Shown here piece by piece: positions 18,233 to 48,847 of a stretch of DNA of 64,000 bases. The DNA lies in the NCBI RefSeq assembly GCF_042242105.1, contig NC_092031.1, forward strand, positions 4,424,175-4,488,174, read 5' to 3'. Below the pieces are notes generated by a model. That model searched no databases. It saw only the letters and a program-made list of their open reading frames with translations, and was not told the DNA's origin. The DNA comes from Pempheris klunzingeri (lineage: Eukaryota; Chordata; Actinopteri; Acropomatiformes; Pempheridae). Within the stretch, counting starts at the first letter, position 1; the number at the start of each line of letters is the position of its first letter. A program made the position numbers and the translations under genes.

Positions 18233-18460
18233 TTCCACCAATCACAACAAAATAAAACAAAACAAAAAATAAAACAAATAAGAGCAAGTGAGTCTGAAAA
18301 CTAACTCAGGTCAGGGTGACTCACAGTGAAGAAAAAAACACTTGTCTATGACTCCATTCGAAATAAAAATCCAACGCTTAAAAGTCCCAGTAAATGTGTA
18401 GAGAGTCAGGACTGCAGGGATCCATGTGGTGATAGTGGCTGCCCCCTCTTTCAGCATGAC

Positions 18461-18467
18461 TTTTATA
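18461..18467 (-). promoter_or_regulatory. Candidate TATA box of the dkk-like gene
   Basis: A minus-strand CCTATAAAAG lies about 230 bases upstream of the ATG at 18232. That would give a 5' UTR of roughly 200 bases without an intron. Only sequence and position support it. Confidence 0.45.
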
Positions 18468-21400
18468 GGTCACCAGGGCTTGACAAAAAAAACCCAGGCT
18501 GTTTGTCCAAGCAACGGGGTAGGAGGAGACAATTAGTTGTTAATGGATTAACTAAATTGCCTGGGTGACCCCCTGCAGCCAGAAAATAGTAGCAAAATGA
18601 CCAGTCGTGGAGCAGAGAGAAAGAAGGGAGATGGGGCCGGGATGGATGGACGTGATGGGCTGACGACGGCTTCACACAATAGAGCCGAGGCGAGCACCAC
18701 CTCCGTGTGGTTATCTCTGCCAGACAAACAAACGAGGAGGACAAAGGCAGACAAATGCATGACATGTTTCACTGCTCACTGAGTGACAGGTAAAGCCTCT
18801 GTGGATCCAGGCCCCCAAACACTGGGCAAACACTCCTGGCCCCGACCTCGACTGCCCCGTTGCCCCCTACCCTATCCCACTTCAGACCCCATGCTGACAG
18901 TAATTTGCAGAAGTGCACCCTGCAGACGACCCCATGATCTCATTAAATGTAATTACCATCAGCCATTAGTTCTCGGGGGGGAGAAGGGGGGTGAGTGGAG
19001 GGGAGACAAGTTGCTTGGGGCAAACAAATATTCATTTTTGCAAATCTGCAAAAACTTGATGTCCTGACGAAAATGTAATTTTCAAATTTCAGATTTTTGC
19101 ATCTTAAGATTGGGTGATTGATCGAAAAGCTTTGTTCACATACAGATCTGTATAGCCTGAAAATAACCCAAAGAAACAGAAAAAAACCATCCTGCTTACG
19201 TGAACCGCTTCAGACATACTGTGATGGAGTAAAAGGGAAAGTCGTGTCTCATCTTGTAAGGTTGGCAGTAGCATGATTGTCTTTCATTCATGAGGGGTTT
19301 CTTTTTTAATGTGTATAACCGTCTTTCTGTCTGTATTTCATCTGCTATGTCATTCAGCTTGTTCTCACAACAAGTATCTGTGATCCTTCACAGCTGTGCT
19401 TTTACCTGAAAAGTGGGCGGTGAAGAGAGAAGAATTCAAAAGGCTCATCAGACACCCAAACGCAGCACAGACAGAACAGAGTGCGGCAGGATTTTAGTCT
19501 GGTAAGTTGATTCTTTTCACACAGAGAAAAATCCAAATGCTAAGCGAGTTACGTGGACCACAGTTCATTTTACAGCTAGCCTCTAAAACTGGAAACGGTT
19601 AGCATGATCTTCCTCATCCCACAATACGAAGCACATATAGCTACGGGAGCCGTTGAGCTAAAACATGCTGAGTGCACCTGGTTAGTTGGGTTAGTTTGCC
19701 AGTTCCCACCACAAACCAACCATCTGAGAGTTTGTTTGGACCGGACCTAGACCGCCTCCTCTAAAGGGTCTCTGTGCGGTTGTTTTGGTCCACATCCGAG
19801 TACGATTACAGTGTTCACACCTGCCCAAACAGAGTCCAGTTTAACCAGACTAAAAAGCACCCTAAGATTGGGCACATGCTACTAGGGGTGGGTTACGGTT
19901 TTTTGAATATTCAAATAGTCATTAAACTGCAAAAAAAATCAAGTTGTTTGTCTGACCATCGTCTTGTCACACAACCACGGCCTCCGCTCTGCTGCACTGT
20001 CTCTCTCACTGCTGAAGTCATTAGTCGTGGCAGGATGATCATAGTTGCACAGCTGAATTTTCCCTTTAACTATACAAGGACATTCTCACATAAGTCAGGT
20101 CGCAAAAATTTGTTCACTTTTTGTTTATTGGTTCCTTTTTAAATGGCATCTTTAAATGAGCTCATTTTCATTAATCATTTCCGAAAACATCTGTCCTGAA
20201 CACTTTTCCTCTACAAGTCAGAACACCTCTGGGTCACGGTGAGAATTCACGGCCAGTTCACACTGAATTCCTGCTCTGACACTCTGAAATATGGGCGCAG
20301 GTCTGTTTTGGTTACTTGGTACTAAAGTGAGAACCTGCAAATCCTCTTTCTGGAAATCAGAGCAGTTTATATTTCAGCTTTTCCCGAGCTATGGAGCCTT
20401 CCTATGAAGTACTGATTCATGCAGGACTACAATTTGCTATTTCCTATTTTGGTATGATACACAATTTCCAGAACAAAACGTTTGATGGCGGTTAGACAAA
20501 GCCCCTGTCAAAACTAAAAAACAGCTGTAGAAAGAAACACACATGCTTTCACTGACCAAGTAGTTTTGTCTCGAAGGCTCTGTGAGCTACACGACATTTA
20601 GTCTCCCTCAGGTGGGATCAGAGGCCTCTGGGCTACCATCAGAGCTGGTACCTTGCTATCTGGTACTTATAAATTCATGGTGATCGAGTCTTAAGATTAA
20701 GACTAAAACAGTACAATGTAGACGGATTGTATTGCTGGTAATCATATCTACTGTGTGTCTGATTATCTTTACTCAGCATTAGCATCCACTGTTCCATTAG
20801 CATTCAGTATTTTCATTCAGACTTGGATGCCTGGATAATTGTTAGTAATTTACATATTCTTAGTGGCAGACAGCACAGATTGGTTACGTAGATATCTCAG
20901 CTCCAGGTATTTAAGTCCTTATCAAAATAGGCTCGCACAGACTAATGACGTAATGGGGGGTCAATTAGTGGACACAATAGCAGCAACTGGATCAATTAGC
21001 AATATGTAAATAAGTACTGTATCGTGGTTGTGCAACCATCTCAGCAGTCTGATGTCTATTGTACTGTAAGGGATGAATTAATGAAAGAAGAGAAACTACA
21101 GGGATCCAATTTATCTTTTCTTACTCACAGTGATTTATGAGTCTCAGTGTTTACAGATTTATCATCAGTCAGCTGAACAATTGAAGCAAGTCACTTGTAA
21201 GTAAATTCTACTTCCTTCCTAATGAGGATTTTTTTCCCAGCAGTGTTTGGCAGCACAAGAATTGGAGCACAAACTACAGCTTAAACTCTCTTTATCACGC
21301 TCCTCCAAACACGTATTCCTGTTTTACATCTGTACTTACAGTAAGACACCTCCCCCTTTTCTTTACCCAGTGCCAACAGCAGATAACTGTCTCCAAACAC

Positions 21401-21839
21401 TCCTTAACATGCTCCCCCAGTGTTAATGACTCTGCTAATGACGTTCGTAATGAATGTGCTCACTGACACAATCAACATTGCTGTGGGTCTTGCAATTATA
21501 GACTAACAAAAACAACGGGCAGGGTGATGTGTGGCCATTGTAATGGACCTTTACCCCCCACGGGGAGCTCTGAATGGTGGAGGGCATGAGGAGTCTGCCC
21601 TCCCATCACCAAAAAAGAAAAAAACATGTTCAGTGCAGGAATGGAGGACCGATCGGGAATGAGCGCCACAGAGTGAATGTGTATTCAGGGCACTGGACAA
21701 CAATTTAGGATGTAATACATGTGTAATATGCGGTTAGTTTAGTGTGTTCGCATCCTAAAGTCTGTTCATTAGCACACAGTTAAACCCAAAGCATAGCTGG
21801 GGCTGAGGAGAATGTCGAAAATCGAAAATGTATTAATTG

Positions 21840-22015
21840 TGCTGCACCAAAAATCAGGGGATCATCAAAATGATCACAGTTCATCCTGAGGGGGACATGA
21901 ACGCCTCAACCAAATTTCATGTCAATCCGCCCGGTAAATGTTGAGACATTTCACCCTGGGCCAAAGTTGTGGCCGACCATCTGGTGTACCCACCAACAGA
22001 AATGACCTCATAGCC
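21840..22015 (+). repeat. Dispersed percomorph repeat
   Basis: Phrases such as CAGTTCATCCTGAGGGGGAC and CCAAATTTCATGTCAATCC belong to a very common percomorph interspersed repeat whose upstream part is the sequence seen at 30130-30260. Recognised from recollection; not coding. Confidence 0.5.
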
Positions 22016-22697
22016 ACACCCATAGGCGCCTGAGCAATGGAGCAGCTGCACCCCTACTTTTAGATGAGGGGGAGCAAGCGTGTGTTTTTGCACCCCCACT
22101 TTTTGATCAGATAACTTTGCTATTTTTTTAAAAAATTGAGCTAGTTTGGATCAAAATTAGTTCTATCTGGCTGTATCACTGTAGTATGTGAATTTAAAAA
22201 TAACATTTTCCGTCCTGACCGAAGCTCCAAACTCCTGGAGAATCAGGTGGGGACATCTGGGCTCATCCTCTCACACATGTAGCACATAACCACACAGTCC
22301 ATGCACACAACAGGAGATTGTCTGTCAGACTGTTATCACCTACTGAAGTATTCCGTTTGGTTTGGCCGAGGGCTGCAGGAGGCGGGACATGAGGCTAAAG
22401 TAAGCTGTGTTGTAATTCAGTGTTTTTGAACATTTAACAGAAACAAAACAGCTTTTATTTGACAAGAAATCACAGAAAGTCCTCCCATGAGCTCTTGCTT
22501 CACAGCGGCCCAGTCAGGAGTAACAGCTACACTGCGGTGGTCCAAAGAAAACTACAAAACATACACCAACTGTGCCCTGAATATCTGTGTGGGTGGTTTT
22601 CTGTCACTGAGCATGAAGAAGTTTACCTTCAGAGTTTTCTGCTGTAAAGACTTCAGGAACGACGTAATTCATAGTCCGACAAAGTCATTTCATGAGA

Positions 22698-22770
22698 TGA
22701 GGCCCCGGTGGTTTAATGGGTCAAAAGCAGAACTTTTACCAGATACACTGGGGCTCGAGTCCCACGTTGA
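22698..22770 (+). repeat. tRNA-like sequence, probably a SINE head or tRNA pseudogene
   Basis: A box A-like TGGTTTAATGGGTCAA and a box B-like GGGGCTCGAGTCCCA lie at the spacing of a tRNA gene. The acceptor stem ends do not pair, so a functional tRNA is unlikely. A tRNA-derived SINE head is the simplest reading. Confidence 0.35.
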
Positions 22771-25700
22771 TGTTAAGAGGCAATGCTGATATTTTATTCA
22801 TATATGCACACAGACCGTGAGTATGAGGGGTTAGGATTTGCCTGGTATTCTTTAGAGAGTTGAGAGTTGAAAAATGTCCAGATGAGTTAAGTAGCTTCGC
22901 AATTTGTCTTTGCAAACTATGAAATATATGTATTTCATACAGACTCAGTCGATCACTGCAGAAACTAGAACAGAACATAATGAAAGTGTTTTATCGTGCA
23001 ACATAAACTGAGCTTTATACTGAAAGAGCAGATGTATTGGTCATGATTAAGGCTCTGTATTGATAGAAATGACACTTTCTCCCCTTGCCCGTCACTCATC
23101 ATGCACCCCCGCTTTTAACCATAACTAGGCGCCCATGGAGAAGCACGTCATGATGCATTTACCAAATGTAAAGTTCAACCATCCAGCAGGCGGCTCAGAC
23201 AGAGTGTACTCGCCCCTTAGTGCACCTGGCAATGTGAATGTCCAAGAGCGAGCACACAGTGTTCTAACATTTAATCTAAAGTGAAGTCACGTTTTAAAAC
23301 AAGGTGGTAGAAATGCCTCAGAGCTGTTTCTCAGTGTTACCAGGCAGACATTACTCACCTTCCACAGACTCCACTTCTTGTGGAGTGAAGTGAAGTGAAG
23401 TGAGGGGTGAAATGAAACCAGTAAATGTTAACGCAAACACAACTTTGCAATTACAAGTTGAATTTTATACTATTATAAAGTCTGACTGTATGCTCACATT
23501 TGAATTTAAAGTATTGAGAAGCTGGCCTGTCTTAATAGTAGCTCTAACAGAAAGAAAATAGACAGAATTGCATCTAGAAAATCTTGTAGTTTAAAGAAAT
23601 CTGAATATTCTTGGACTTTCCATTCACACGAGTCTCCTTGCATTCCCATAATTAACATTTTCTATATAAAGTAAGTAAGAAAATGTGTAAATCTTGGTTA
23701 CTTCTCTTGGTTACTTTGCCGTCACAGTCCGCTCCCATATCCCATCTGTCTGGAATGGTGAAGTAATGTCTCCTCTTGTCATTAACTGTGTATTATCTTA
23801 AAAGTGAGGCATCTTTATTGTTGGTGAGACAGATGTTAACGCAGGTTAACTTAATGACACCCATGTTCACGATCAATCATTGTTGCTTTAGAGACCTCAA
23901 GATCTGGCAGAGCCAAATGTGGTAAAAGGGTTTCAATGCAGGCACAAACTGTGAAAACGTAAAAGGATGAATCACATCAAGGTCTTGAACTTAATTCATT
24001 TTGGATTGGATGAGTACACTGTGTGCCTAGCCCAAACATTCACCAGAAAACCTCTACACGTAATGGTCTCTGACTCATAACCAACTCCACATCTGTCCTT
24101 TGTGATTATTTAGAGATGGTGGCAGTAATCCTTTAAAGACATGTTTTGACATGGATTTATCGTGCTAGAATTAATAATATAATAATAAGATAATATTGTT
24201 CATTGTTCTGGGTCCATAGACAAAAAAAAAAACAAACACTTACCTCATCATTAAATGTAACCTCAAATAAATCAAACATGTCGTCAGATGTTTGAACTCC
24301 TTTTGTGCTAAGGTTTAAATAATGTTCACTATAAGCTGTTTCCAATTGGAACAAGACAGAAGAGTGCGACTCCCTCCATAATAAGAAACAGCCCTGCGTC
24401 TTCTTTGTGCCAGGTTTATATAAAAAAAAGAAAAATAAAAACATAAAAAAGTAGAGGGCAAGAGGAGACTCTGGAGCAAGGGTCACTGGTAGACAACACT
24501 CACTAATGAGGTAATTTCCCCAAATCAAAATCAGAAAAAAACAAGCCTGTTGAGTATGCACCATCTGAGTAGAAAACATGTTTTTTGGCAGAATATAGGG
24601 GGATTATTTTCCTCCTTTTCCCCCCTGTCAGCCTTTCTTCCTTCTCATCATGTTTCTTGTGCAACTGGGGAACCCCCTGGTACTCATAATGGTCCTGGAT
24701 GTTTGTTGTGGATGTTGCCTTTTGACAGTAAAACCCCTACAGAATTAGTGTTCTCCCTATCTTTTTTTATTTAATTTGACCTTATTTTTCCAGTTTTTAA
24801 TCAGCGATGGCAAATTGGGTAATCAGCTTTGTATTTCTTCTATTGGGTGACAAATTAAAGGGCTGGCCAAGATGAGTTGTCCCACCGGGAAGGTCCACAG
24901 AAGCGCCACGGCATGTTTCTGCTCCACTAAAGACATTCATCTGGTCTATTTTTGACGGAAGCTGCGGACTGGCCGAGTCAAACAATACAGAACGGATGAG
25001 ACAGACAGGAAGTCAGGCACAGAAATGGCATAGAGAATCGAATTTTCAAAATAAAACACCCCATGCAGCCCTCCAATCATGTAGCCTAACAGTAAATTAA
25101 TACTCTTTTATAACCAGTGGCACCAGTCCAGATGTCAACCAGATGTCAGAGGGTTTCTTTTAACACCATGGACGATGAGAGGTTCATCTTGGAAGTTGAG
25201 AAACACTTTCACATATTTCACTCACACATTACTGTATCATTATTATATCATGACCAGAGTTGTGCTGTCTGCTGTCAAAGTGTCTGTCCGTCTGACTGAA
25301 ATAGATGCTGACACATACTCTTAGTTATTAAGAACTAATTAGAAAATATCCCATGCAATAAGTCACACGGTAATTCTCTTTCTGTGGTTCTTTCCTTAGC
25401 TCCCATATGATTATTTTTTCACAGTCTGAGTTTCACGCACCAGTACAGAGTCAGGAGGAAGTTCTGAGATTTGGCAGCTGATGGAAGTTGTAATAAAATC
25501 AGTGAATGTAGTTTTAATGAACTTCTCACACCAATTGGCAAACTAAATAGTCTGCAAAGTAAGGGGTGGGAAAAGTCAAGCCGTTTGGAACAATTTTAAT
25601 GGTCTCATAAAAACTGTTTCGCACTCTGAAGTCATTGTTTGTGTTTTGAAACACAGGAAAACAAACGTTATGCACGTTTATGAGGAATCACAAGACAGAA

Positions 25701-25969
25701 TGAGAGGACTGGACGGCCAGAGTGTGGTGGATTTATATCCAATCAGACTCAGCAGATTATCTCCATCAGTTTTTTATTTATCATATTTGTCAAATCTCCA
25801 ACTTTGTTTCACTGTCAAGTGAAACTCACGTGACCTAACAATCACTTATTAACTTATTACATTGCAGTTTTCTTTATTTAGATTCACTTAACAGAATCAC
25901 ACACCCAAGCTTTTTCAGATTGTACTTCATGGTAAAGAGACTGTACTTGTGTAGTGCCTTTGCCGTCTT

Positions 25970-26500
25970 TAGGGCGGGACTACGTTGTGACTAACCAATC
26001 GGAGGAGGTCTTTGTGGAACAAACGTCACTTCTGGTTCCATAAAACCAAGATGGCGACGCCTGTAAAGCGAAACCAAGCCTCCAGGAAGCGCGCCAGACT
26101 TTGAAGCCAATTTTATACAGTGGCCAAACGGTGTAATTACTGCAGTTATTTTGATAGTCACAACCCTGCAAAATGACTTGTTTCACCATCAGAATTGGAT
26201 CCATTTGGGAAGTCTCGAACAATGAAATAATTTCTTTCCTATTCATTATAGCAGAGGGCTAGCCAACTCTGCAGACCGAGATGCTAGTGTGCATGCTCCA
26301 TGGGCCCAACTATGCATAAGATCTGGGTACTTTTAGGAAGCCTTCCTTACCCAGGAAGTCAAACTTTTTTGACGTCATGCTCCACTGAGCGACTTTCTCA
26401 GGAATGAACGGACAACCAATGCTGTATCCAGTTCTCTTTTTACATCCACGAGAGCAACTCAAGCCTTCAAAGTGGCAGTCCACAAATCAGTGGCTAAGTC
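25970..26500. repeat. Copy of a non-autonomous fish repeat (AGTCCACAAA family)
   Basis: It contains GGCGGGACTACGTTGTGACT, CCAAGATGGCGACG and, near its right end, GGCAGTCCACAAATCAGTGG. Related sequence occurs at 52345-52860 and, inverted, at 59640-59710. The ends are uncertain. Confidence 0.45.
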
Positions 26501-27086
26501 CACTACTTATGTACAGTTCATGGTACAGTGGGACTTTGAGTTTGAAGCGGAGATTTTCTCACCAGAGCGTCTATAATAACACCTTTTATCATCTTCAACA
26601 GCTGTGCAAGAATTTGTCGAGGGCCGTTTCTTCTCTACAAAGCACCACATAGCGTCCGATGTTCCTAAACAACATTCATATAAGATTAACTCCAAGAGAG
26701 AATATGGGGGGAAAAAAAGCATCAGGGGTGCTCACAAGACGTTTCACAGGTGATTGGTGTGAATCTTAATACTAACACTCCTACTGATATGTCATCATCC
26801 CACCCCTGTGCTAATCAAGAGCACAGCATAGCAGCATCAAGTCACGAATATCAAAGGATGAGGCCAATTATATTTTGTATTATCCTTATTGTCAACAAAT
26901 CCCTTAAAAAGACCCAAACCAACAATGACTTGATCCCACTAACAAGTATTGACTGTGTATCCAAGGCCTGATATAGCTTATTCCTCTGTGCCAGGAGCTC
27001 CATTGTTGTCCAAAAATGATGAAAACCCCACGTGTCACACCGGGTGAGTGGTTGCAGTGGGTGACACGTTCTTACATTACTGTGAG

Positions 27087-27088
<2 letters not shown>

Positions 27089-27125
<37 letters not shown>
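27089..27125 (+). repeat. (CA)n microsatellite
   Basis: A 37-base uninterrupted CA repeat. The overlapping translated frames (THTH or CVCV) are artefacts. Confidence 0.95.
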
Positions 27126-27127
<2 letters not shown>

Positions 27128-28400
27128 TAGTTTATTTTGGGTCAATCCCACGTATGCTGTCCTGCTGCCGGAAATACTCATCGGGGCACCAAATCTGTTT
27201 TAATCCACAGCTGAAAATAGTCCGCAACGAAAGCACTATTTTCTCCTCATTGTTAAAAACTGCAGTGCCTTGCTGTTTTAGGAAACTGATAACCCTTTTG
27301 ATTTATGTATCAAATAGGAATCTGGGTAGGGAACTTGGAAACTATTGAGAGAGTGGTGGTTGTGGCTCTTTTTAGCCAACCTCGGAACCGCTCAGCTGTG
27401 ATGATGATGTTACCTTTGGGGGCGAGAGCCAACGTTTTGGTGATTCCGGTGTGTTCCAGATAACAGATACACGTCTCAAAGCTTAATAGCTGTCAGACGA
27501 TAGCCGATGGGTTCTGAGACTGAATTTCAGGCAATGCCTTCTGCCTCTTTTTCTCTGCTCTCCACGTGGATTACAAGCTAAAAAGTTGGTCAATACTGTC
27601 AATTCTGACTCCAAACAGATTACTAACAGAAACAAGGATGCTCCTAATACCAAAATCATGTCATATGCATCTATAAACATCTGTTTATAGAGGTTACTAC
27701 TTCTATCTTGTGTTCTTCTCACACAATACAATCCAGTCAGAGCCAGTTTACATCAAGCTTTACCTCTAAATGATCTTTTATAAACATAAAAAGTTTGGTA
27801 TCTGGACCAAACCACATGAGCGAATCCTTTCAGGTTTACTGTGCAATTTTATTTGTAAGATGAGGAACAATTTTTCAGCACAGATTTGAAAGAAACAGCA
27901 CTTTATTTCACTATATGACACTCCAAAACCACCGCTAACAGCTACTAAAACAATCTTTGCAATGCATCTTTGCAGTTTTACACTGTCGTCTGCTGTGGAA
28001 ACAAAAAAAAAAAACATGTTCTTAGTGAACTTGTGCTCAGTTACTAATACAAATTGCATTAATCCAGGAAATCTGTGTCATATCTCTTAAAACAAACCAC
28101 AGGGGGAACTTTAATGTCAACCATTTAACAACATCACATTTGTTTTGGTTCAGCGCGCTCCCACATGGGGGAGACATGCTCCTCCCAACTCCTACCCACT
28201 TTTGGGGGTTTTGGAAGGAAAGAAAAATGTAGAAATACATAAATATTTCTTCTTTGTGGAAATCCTACAAAACTTCAGCAGCAGACAGGAAGACACGCAG
28301 GCAGAGGGAGAAGTCAAGAGTTATTTTAAGGGGTAAAAAATATTGAGACTTAAGTGAAGACAGAGTTAAGAGAAAACACAACTCCTCTCTCTGCAACACT

Positions 28401-28708
28401 TCAGCTGTGTGTCAGCTCTTTTCGTGCCATGGATCCGTCATCCCAGAAGTTACTCTGAGGGACAAACAAGGACGTGAAGCGGAGAAGAGACAGACAGAGG
28501 AGGGAGAAAAGCAGCAAACCTTGGCTGAGGTGAGGAAAAAGCAGTTGTGTGGGAGAGCAGAGGCGAAGAGAGACCGACGAAAGGAGGGGAGTGGAGGAGT
28601 GAGGCGCCCCATTCTTCCAGCAAAGTGAGAGGGGAAACGGGGAAAAAGAAGAAGAAGAGGAGAGGAGTGATCAAGAGTTGGGGAAGGAGGGAGAAGAGTC
28701 GGCTGGAT
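28401..28708 (+). promoter_or_regulatory. Purine-rich 5' leader/promoter region of plxdc1-like gene
   Basis: About 300 bases of strongly purine-rich plus strand (many GGAGA/GAAGAAG runs) lead directly to the ATG at 28709. It probably includes the 5' UTR. There is no clear TATA box, so the promoter position is inferred. Confidence 0.35.
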
Positions 28709-45727
<17,019 letters not shown>

Positions 45728-47778
45728 GGGTCCTGGACTTGCGAGAAAGGACCCCATCTTGAGGACTGCAAAGATGTTACAAGGGGATGAATATGGACCA
45801 TCAGGCCGACCATCAACACAGGATGTCCCGACTCCACCCGTGGCGACAGGACAGTGTTTACTGTACTCTTGTAGCTCTCGCCAGCTTTCTCCGTGTCTTT
45901 TGCTCTTTGCCATCACACAGGGGATTTGCCATTTTATCCGAGGGTTGGAGGGTCTGAGAGGAAGGCGCCTGTGCAGAAATGATGAGATGAAAACGTGTAA
46001 CTGTACAAAACCCATCAATGCAAGCGGATGTCAGGGAATGAATCGAACTAGCCTTCATACTGCAAACCAATGTACAGCTCAACTTAACCATGTGTTTTTG
46101 TTTTCATTTCAGTTTTTTTTTTTTTTTTTTTCATGAAACCATGAAACCAATGATTGGTTCATAACACGTTATATCTCTGTGGACTTCACTATAACAGATA
46201 TTTAGCTATATAACTGATAGTGACTATAATGATCATCTTGAACTTCTCTGGAAAAAAAATCTTGTTTGGATGAATTTTAGAGACATCAAGTTATGACAGT
46301 TTTCTTTAAACCTTTCTGTTTAAATGTCTTCTAATAAAAGCTGGTGGCGAGTGTTGATATTAATCTCTTGGCCTATATTTAGTAAACTAGGCTACAAGCT
46401 GATATTTCATTTTTGATAATTAATGAGCTCTAAATGCACTCATTCGTCAAAGGTTGTAGGAAAGTGACAAACTAATCTATCCTGTTGTTTTGCTCAAATG
46501 CATATAAACACTGGCCTGCATCTAATTCAGTTGGCCACCAAGACTTTGCATATTTTGACTTAATATCCAGACACAAGTGGTGTGAAGATAATTAAAATGA
46601 TAGCGTGTACACAAATGATACTAGCCCTGAATGGTACGCAGTGTAATATTCTTATTTTTGTGATACCTTCTACCTAAGAAGTCATTTTGTTACACATATT
46701 TATTACAGGAGGGAATATTTGTGTCCCCCACTTTGATGGAAAAATATATATTTTCTTTTAGTCACACAATATTATCATTTATGCCCATTCCTCCCCTCCC
46801 ACCACTCAAGTGACTGGTCAAAATGGAGTTGTTGGTGAGTTTCACTTAGGTAAAATCTCAAACACTGAACAAGTGTGAATGCAAGTAAACATCTGTTTTT
46901 TTATTTGTATGTTTGTGGTTTGTGAACAACATGAAAATAAAGCAAAGGCAGAAAAAAAAAAATAATACAAACAGAATCAGTCACTATTAGCGAATGACTA
47001 CAAACAGGCATTGCATAGCTCTGCCACATGATGGAGACAGAAGACTGCAAGAAAGTCCATCCCAAAGCATGCAACTTATAACTACTACCAACAGGACAGA
47101 GGCTTTAATCACAGAAACACAGACTGTCTTTTGCACAGCTGAAGCTAAACAGAGAAACATCTATGCAGCAAACAAAGACACATTTCCACATAGAGTTTAT
47201 TTGAAACTGAAACTGATGTAATAACACAGTTAAATTAACATACAGGCATGTTGGCTGCTTGTAACTAATTACATGGAGGAGTTTCAAATGACTTAAGATG
47301 ACAAATTAAGGGTTGGCTAGGGTTAGCTAGAAGCTAACACTGCTAAATTAGCATTGCTAATAACCAGAGAAAACTATTGAACAGCTGATCTGCACACTAC
47401 CAACTATGGAGGCGGAACAAACCATTCCGAAGAGGGGAGGGTGGAATAGTCCAAGTGATGCCAGCATTAATACTATATTTTAAAGGAAAGGAAATCAACC
47501 ATTAAAATACTTCTAAAATAATAAAAGTGAGTCAGACAGAAGAAGACATTCATGAGGTTTGATTCACTGAAATCTCAAAGAAATGTAGGGTTCAGGTTAA
47601 ACGTTATTAAGAGTAGATTAACCGTTAACCTCATAACAGTTGCTAACGGTTGCTTCCCATTCACCGTGCGGGGTATTAATACTAAGTACAGTATTTTACA
47701 ATGTTAAATACAACGACGGGACGGTAAATAAGCGGCTGAGACACGACAACGAAGGTAAATTAGGAGGAGTTGGAAAAG
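45728..47778. other. plxdc1 3' UTR and intergenic spacer
   Basis: The stop at 45725-45727 is followed by a probable 3' UTR with a poly-T tract near 46110-46130 and an AATAAA at 46333-46338. The rest is AT-rich spacer up to the tRNA gene. The 147- and 152-codon frames overlapping 45575-46136 on opposite strands are shadows of the last exon and UTR. Confidence 0.6.
46333..46338 (+). promoter_or_regulatory. Polyadenylation signal of plxdc1-like gene
   Basis: A plus-strand AATAAA about 600 bases past the stop, followed within 20-25 bases by a GT-rich stretch (GGTGGCGAGTGTTG), as expected for a cleavage site. Confidence 0.5.
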
Positions 47779-47850
47779 AGGGGGCACCCGGATTTGAACC
47801 GGGGACCTCTTGATCTGCAGTCAAATGCTCTACCACTGAGCTATACCCCC
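47779..47850 (-). tRNA. tRNA-Cys (anticodon GCA)
   Basis: The 72-base minus-strand sequence folds as a full cloverleaf. The acceptor stem pairs GGGGGTA with TGCCCCC (one G-U), the D stem GCTC with GAGC, the anticodon stem TTTGA with TCAAG around loop CTGCAGA, and the T stem CCCGG with CCGGG around TTCAAAT. The anticodon GCA reads cysteine codons UGC and UGU. Box A and box B are intact and the 3' flank has a TTTT pol III terminator at 47774-47777. No intron is present. CCA is not encoded, as is normal in eukaryotes. Confidence 0.97.
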
Positions 47851-48847
47851 GATGTTTAACACAGGAGACAGCCATGTATTTAGTTATTACCAAAGTGTAT
47901 GTATTGCGTCTAAAGTGAAGTATTTTGAGAATCGCCGCAGTGTTAATACAGTAAACTAAGGTTTAAACCATATTGTAATATTTAGCTTACATTGAGACAA
48001 GATGTCTAACGCAGTTGTAGTTCCGGTTATTGTCCGACAGATGGCGCCAAACATCGACTTAGTTTAACTCACTGTCGAATCATCAAATGTTTTTTTTTTT
48101 AAATCTTATTTATAGTTTGTTCAGTTGATTATTGGCACCAATCTGCATATTTTTTGTCGTATTTCTGTGATCACCTAATTGAATTATGTCATGACATCGT
48201 GTTTGATGTTCAGTGTGAGTCGCTGCTCCTTTTAAGGTTATTCCCCTTAATGCACTTGATGCTGCCTTCAGGGGCTTCGGAGAAACCCGTCGATCGCAAC
48301 ACTTCTTGTGGGATGTGTAAATACAGCTCATTAATGAGCGTCTCTTGTCTTTAATATCAACGTGCTTTTACACGTTGTATCTTAAGCAACGTCAAGCATC
48401 AGATAAAATTGCATCAGGATAGAAAGTGTGATGAAAATGTCGATTCTGGGTCATTTTAGGGTTTAAACTATGAATGGTGACAGCGCAGAGACTTACATGG
48501 GGGTCAAGAGACCACTGCTAATGTCCAGTGAAGCTCTTTGACAACATGCACGCTTTTTCGACCACTGTCCGGCGACAATTCAGCAACAAAGTGCATGTAA
48601 AAACTCTATATCCGATGTCAGTGAATGCACCACTGCAGGCTTGACTCCTCCTTGCCTTGAGGTCGCGTCTTTTTAATGACTGATGTGCCTGCAGGCGAAG
48701 AAGAAGAAGAAGAGGAGGCTGTGCGTGTCCCAGCTGATCATCAGAGTCCCTACTTAACTCCAGAACCCTTTTTTTTTTTTTACTGGGTCTGTTTCTTTGT
48801 GTGTTTGTTTGTTTTCTTTTCGTTGCTGTGTTGTGAAGAGCGTCATC
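47851..48847. other. Upstream region of lasp1-like gene
   Basis: This is 1 kb between the tRNA and the lasp1-like ATG. It holds a GAA-type run (about 48699-48717) and a T-run just before the start, probably in the 5' UTR. No TATA box stands out. I see no other gene; the 144-codon antisense frame at 48518-48952 overlaps the first exon and has no motif. Confidence 0.4.

Larger units (their letters stand above)
18470..28400. other. Gene-poor intergenic region
   Basis: This interval of about 10 kb lies between the divergent dkk-like and plxdc1-like genes. I found no exon chain or recognisable domain on either strand. The longest frames (19774-20142 and 24157-24579) have no family resemblance. 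It holds the repeats listed at 21840-22015, 22698-22770, 25970-26500 and 27089-27125. Distal regulatory elements could be here, but the sequence alone does not show them. Confidence 0.5.

Noticed and set aside
18233-18241. Earlier in-frame start for the dkk-like protein at 18241
   Set aside because: The codon there is TTG. The ATG at 18232 directly begins the signal peptide.
19774-20142. 122-codon plus-strand frame
   Set aside because: No family resemblance; it contains repeat-like text (GGTGGGTTACGGTTTTTTGA).
24157-24579. 140-codon minus-strand frame
   Set aside because: Phe/Leu-rich translation of an A-rich region with no motif or exon context.
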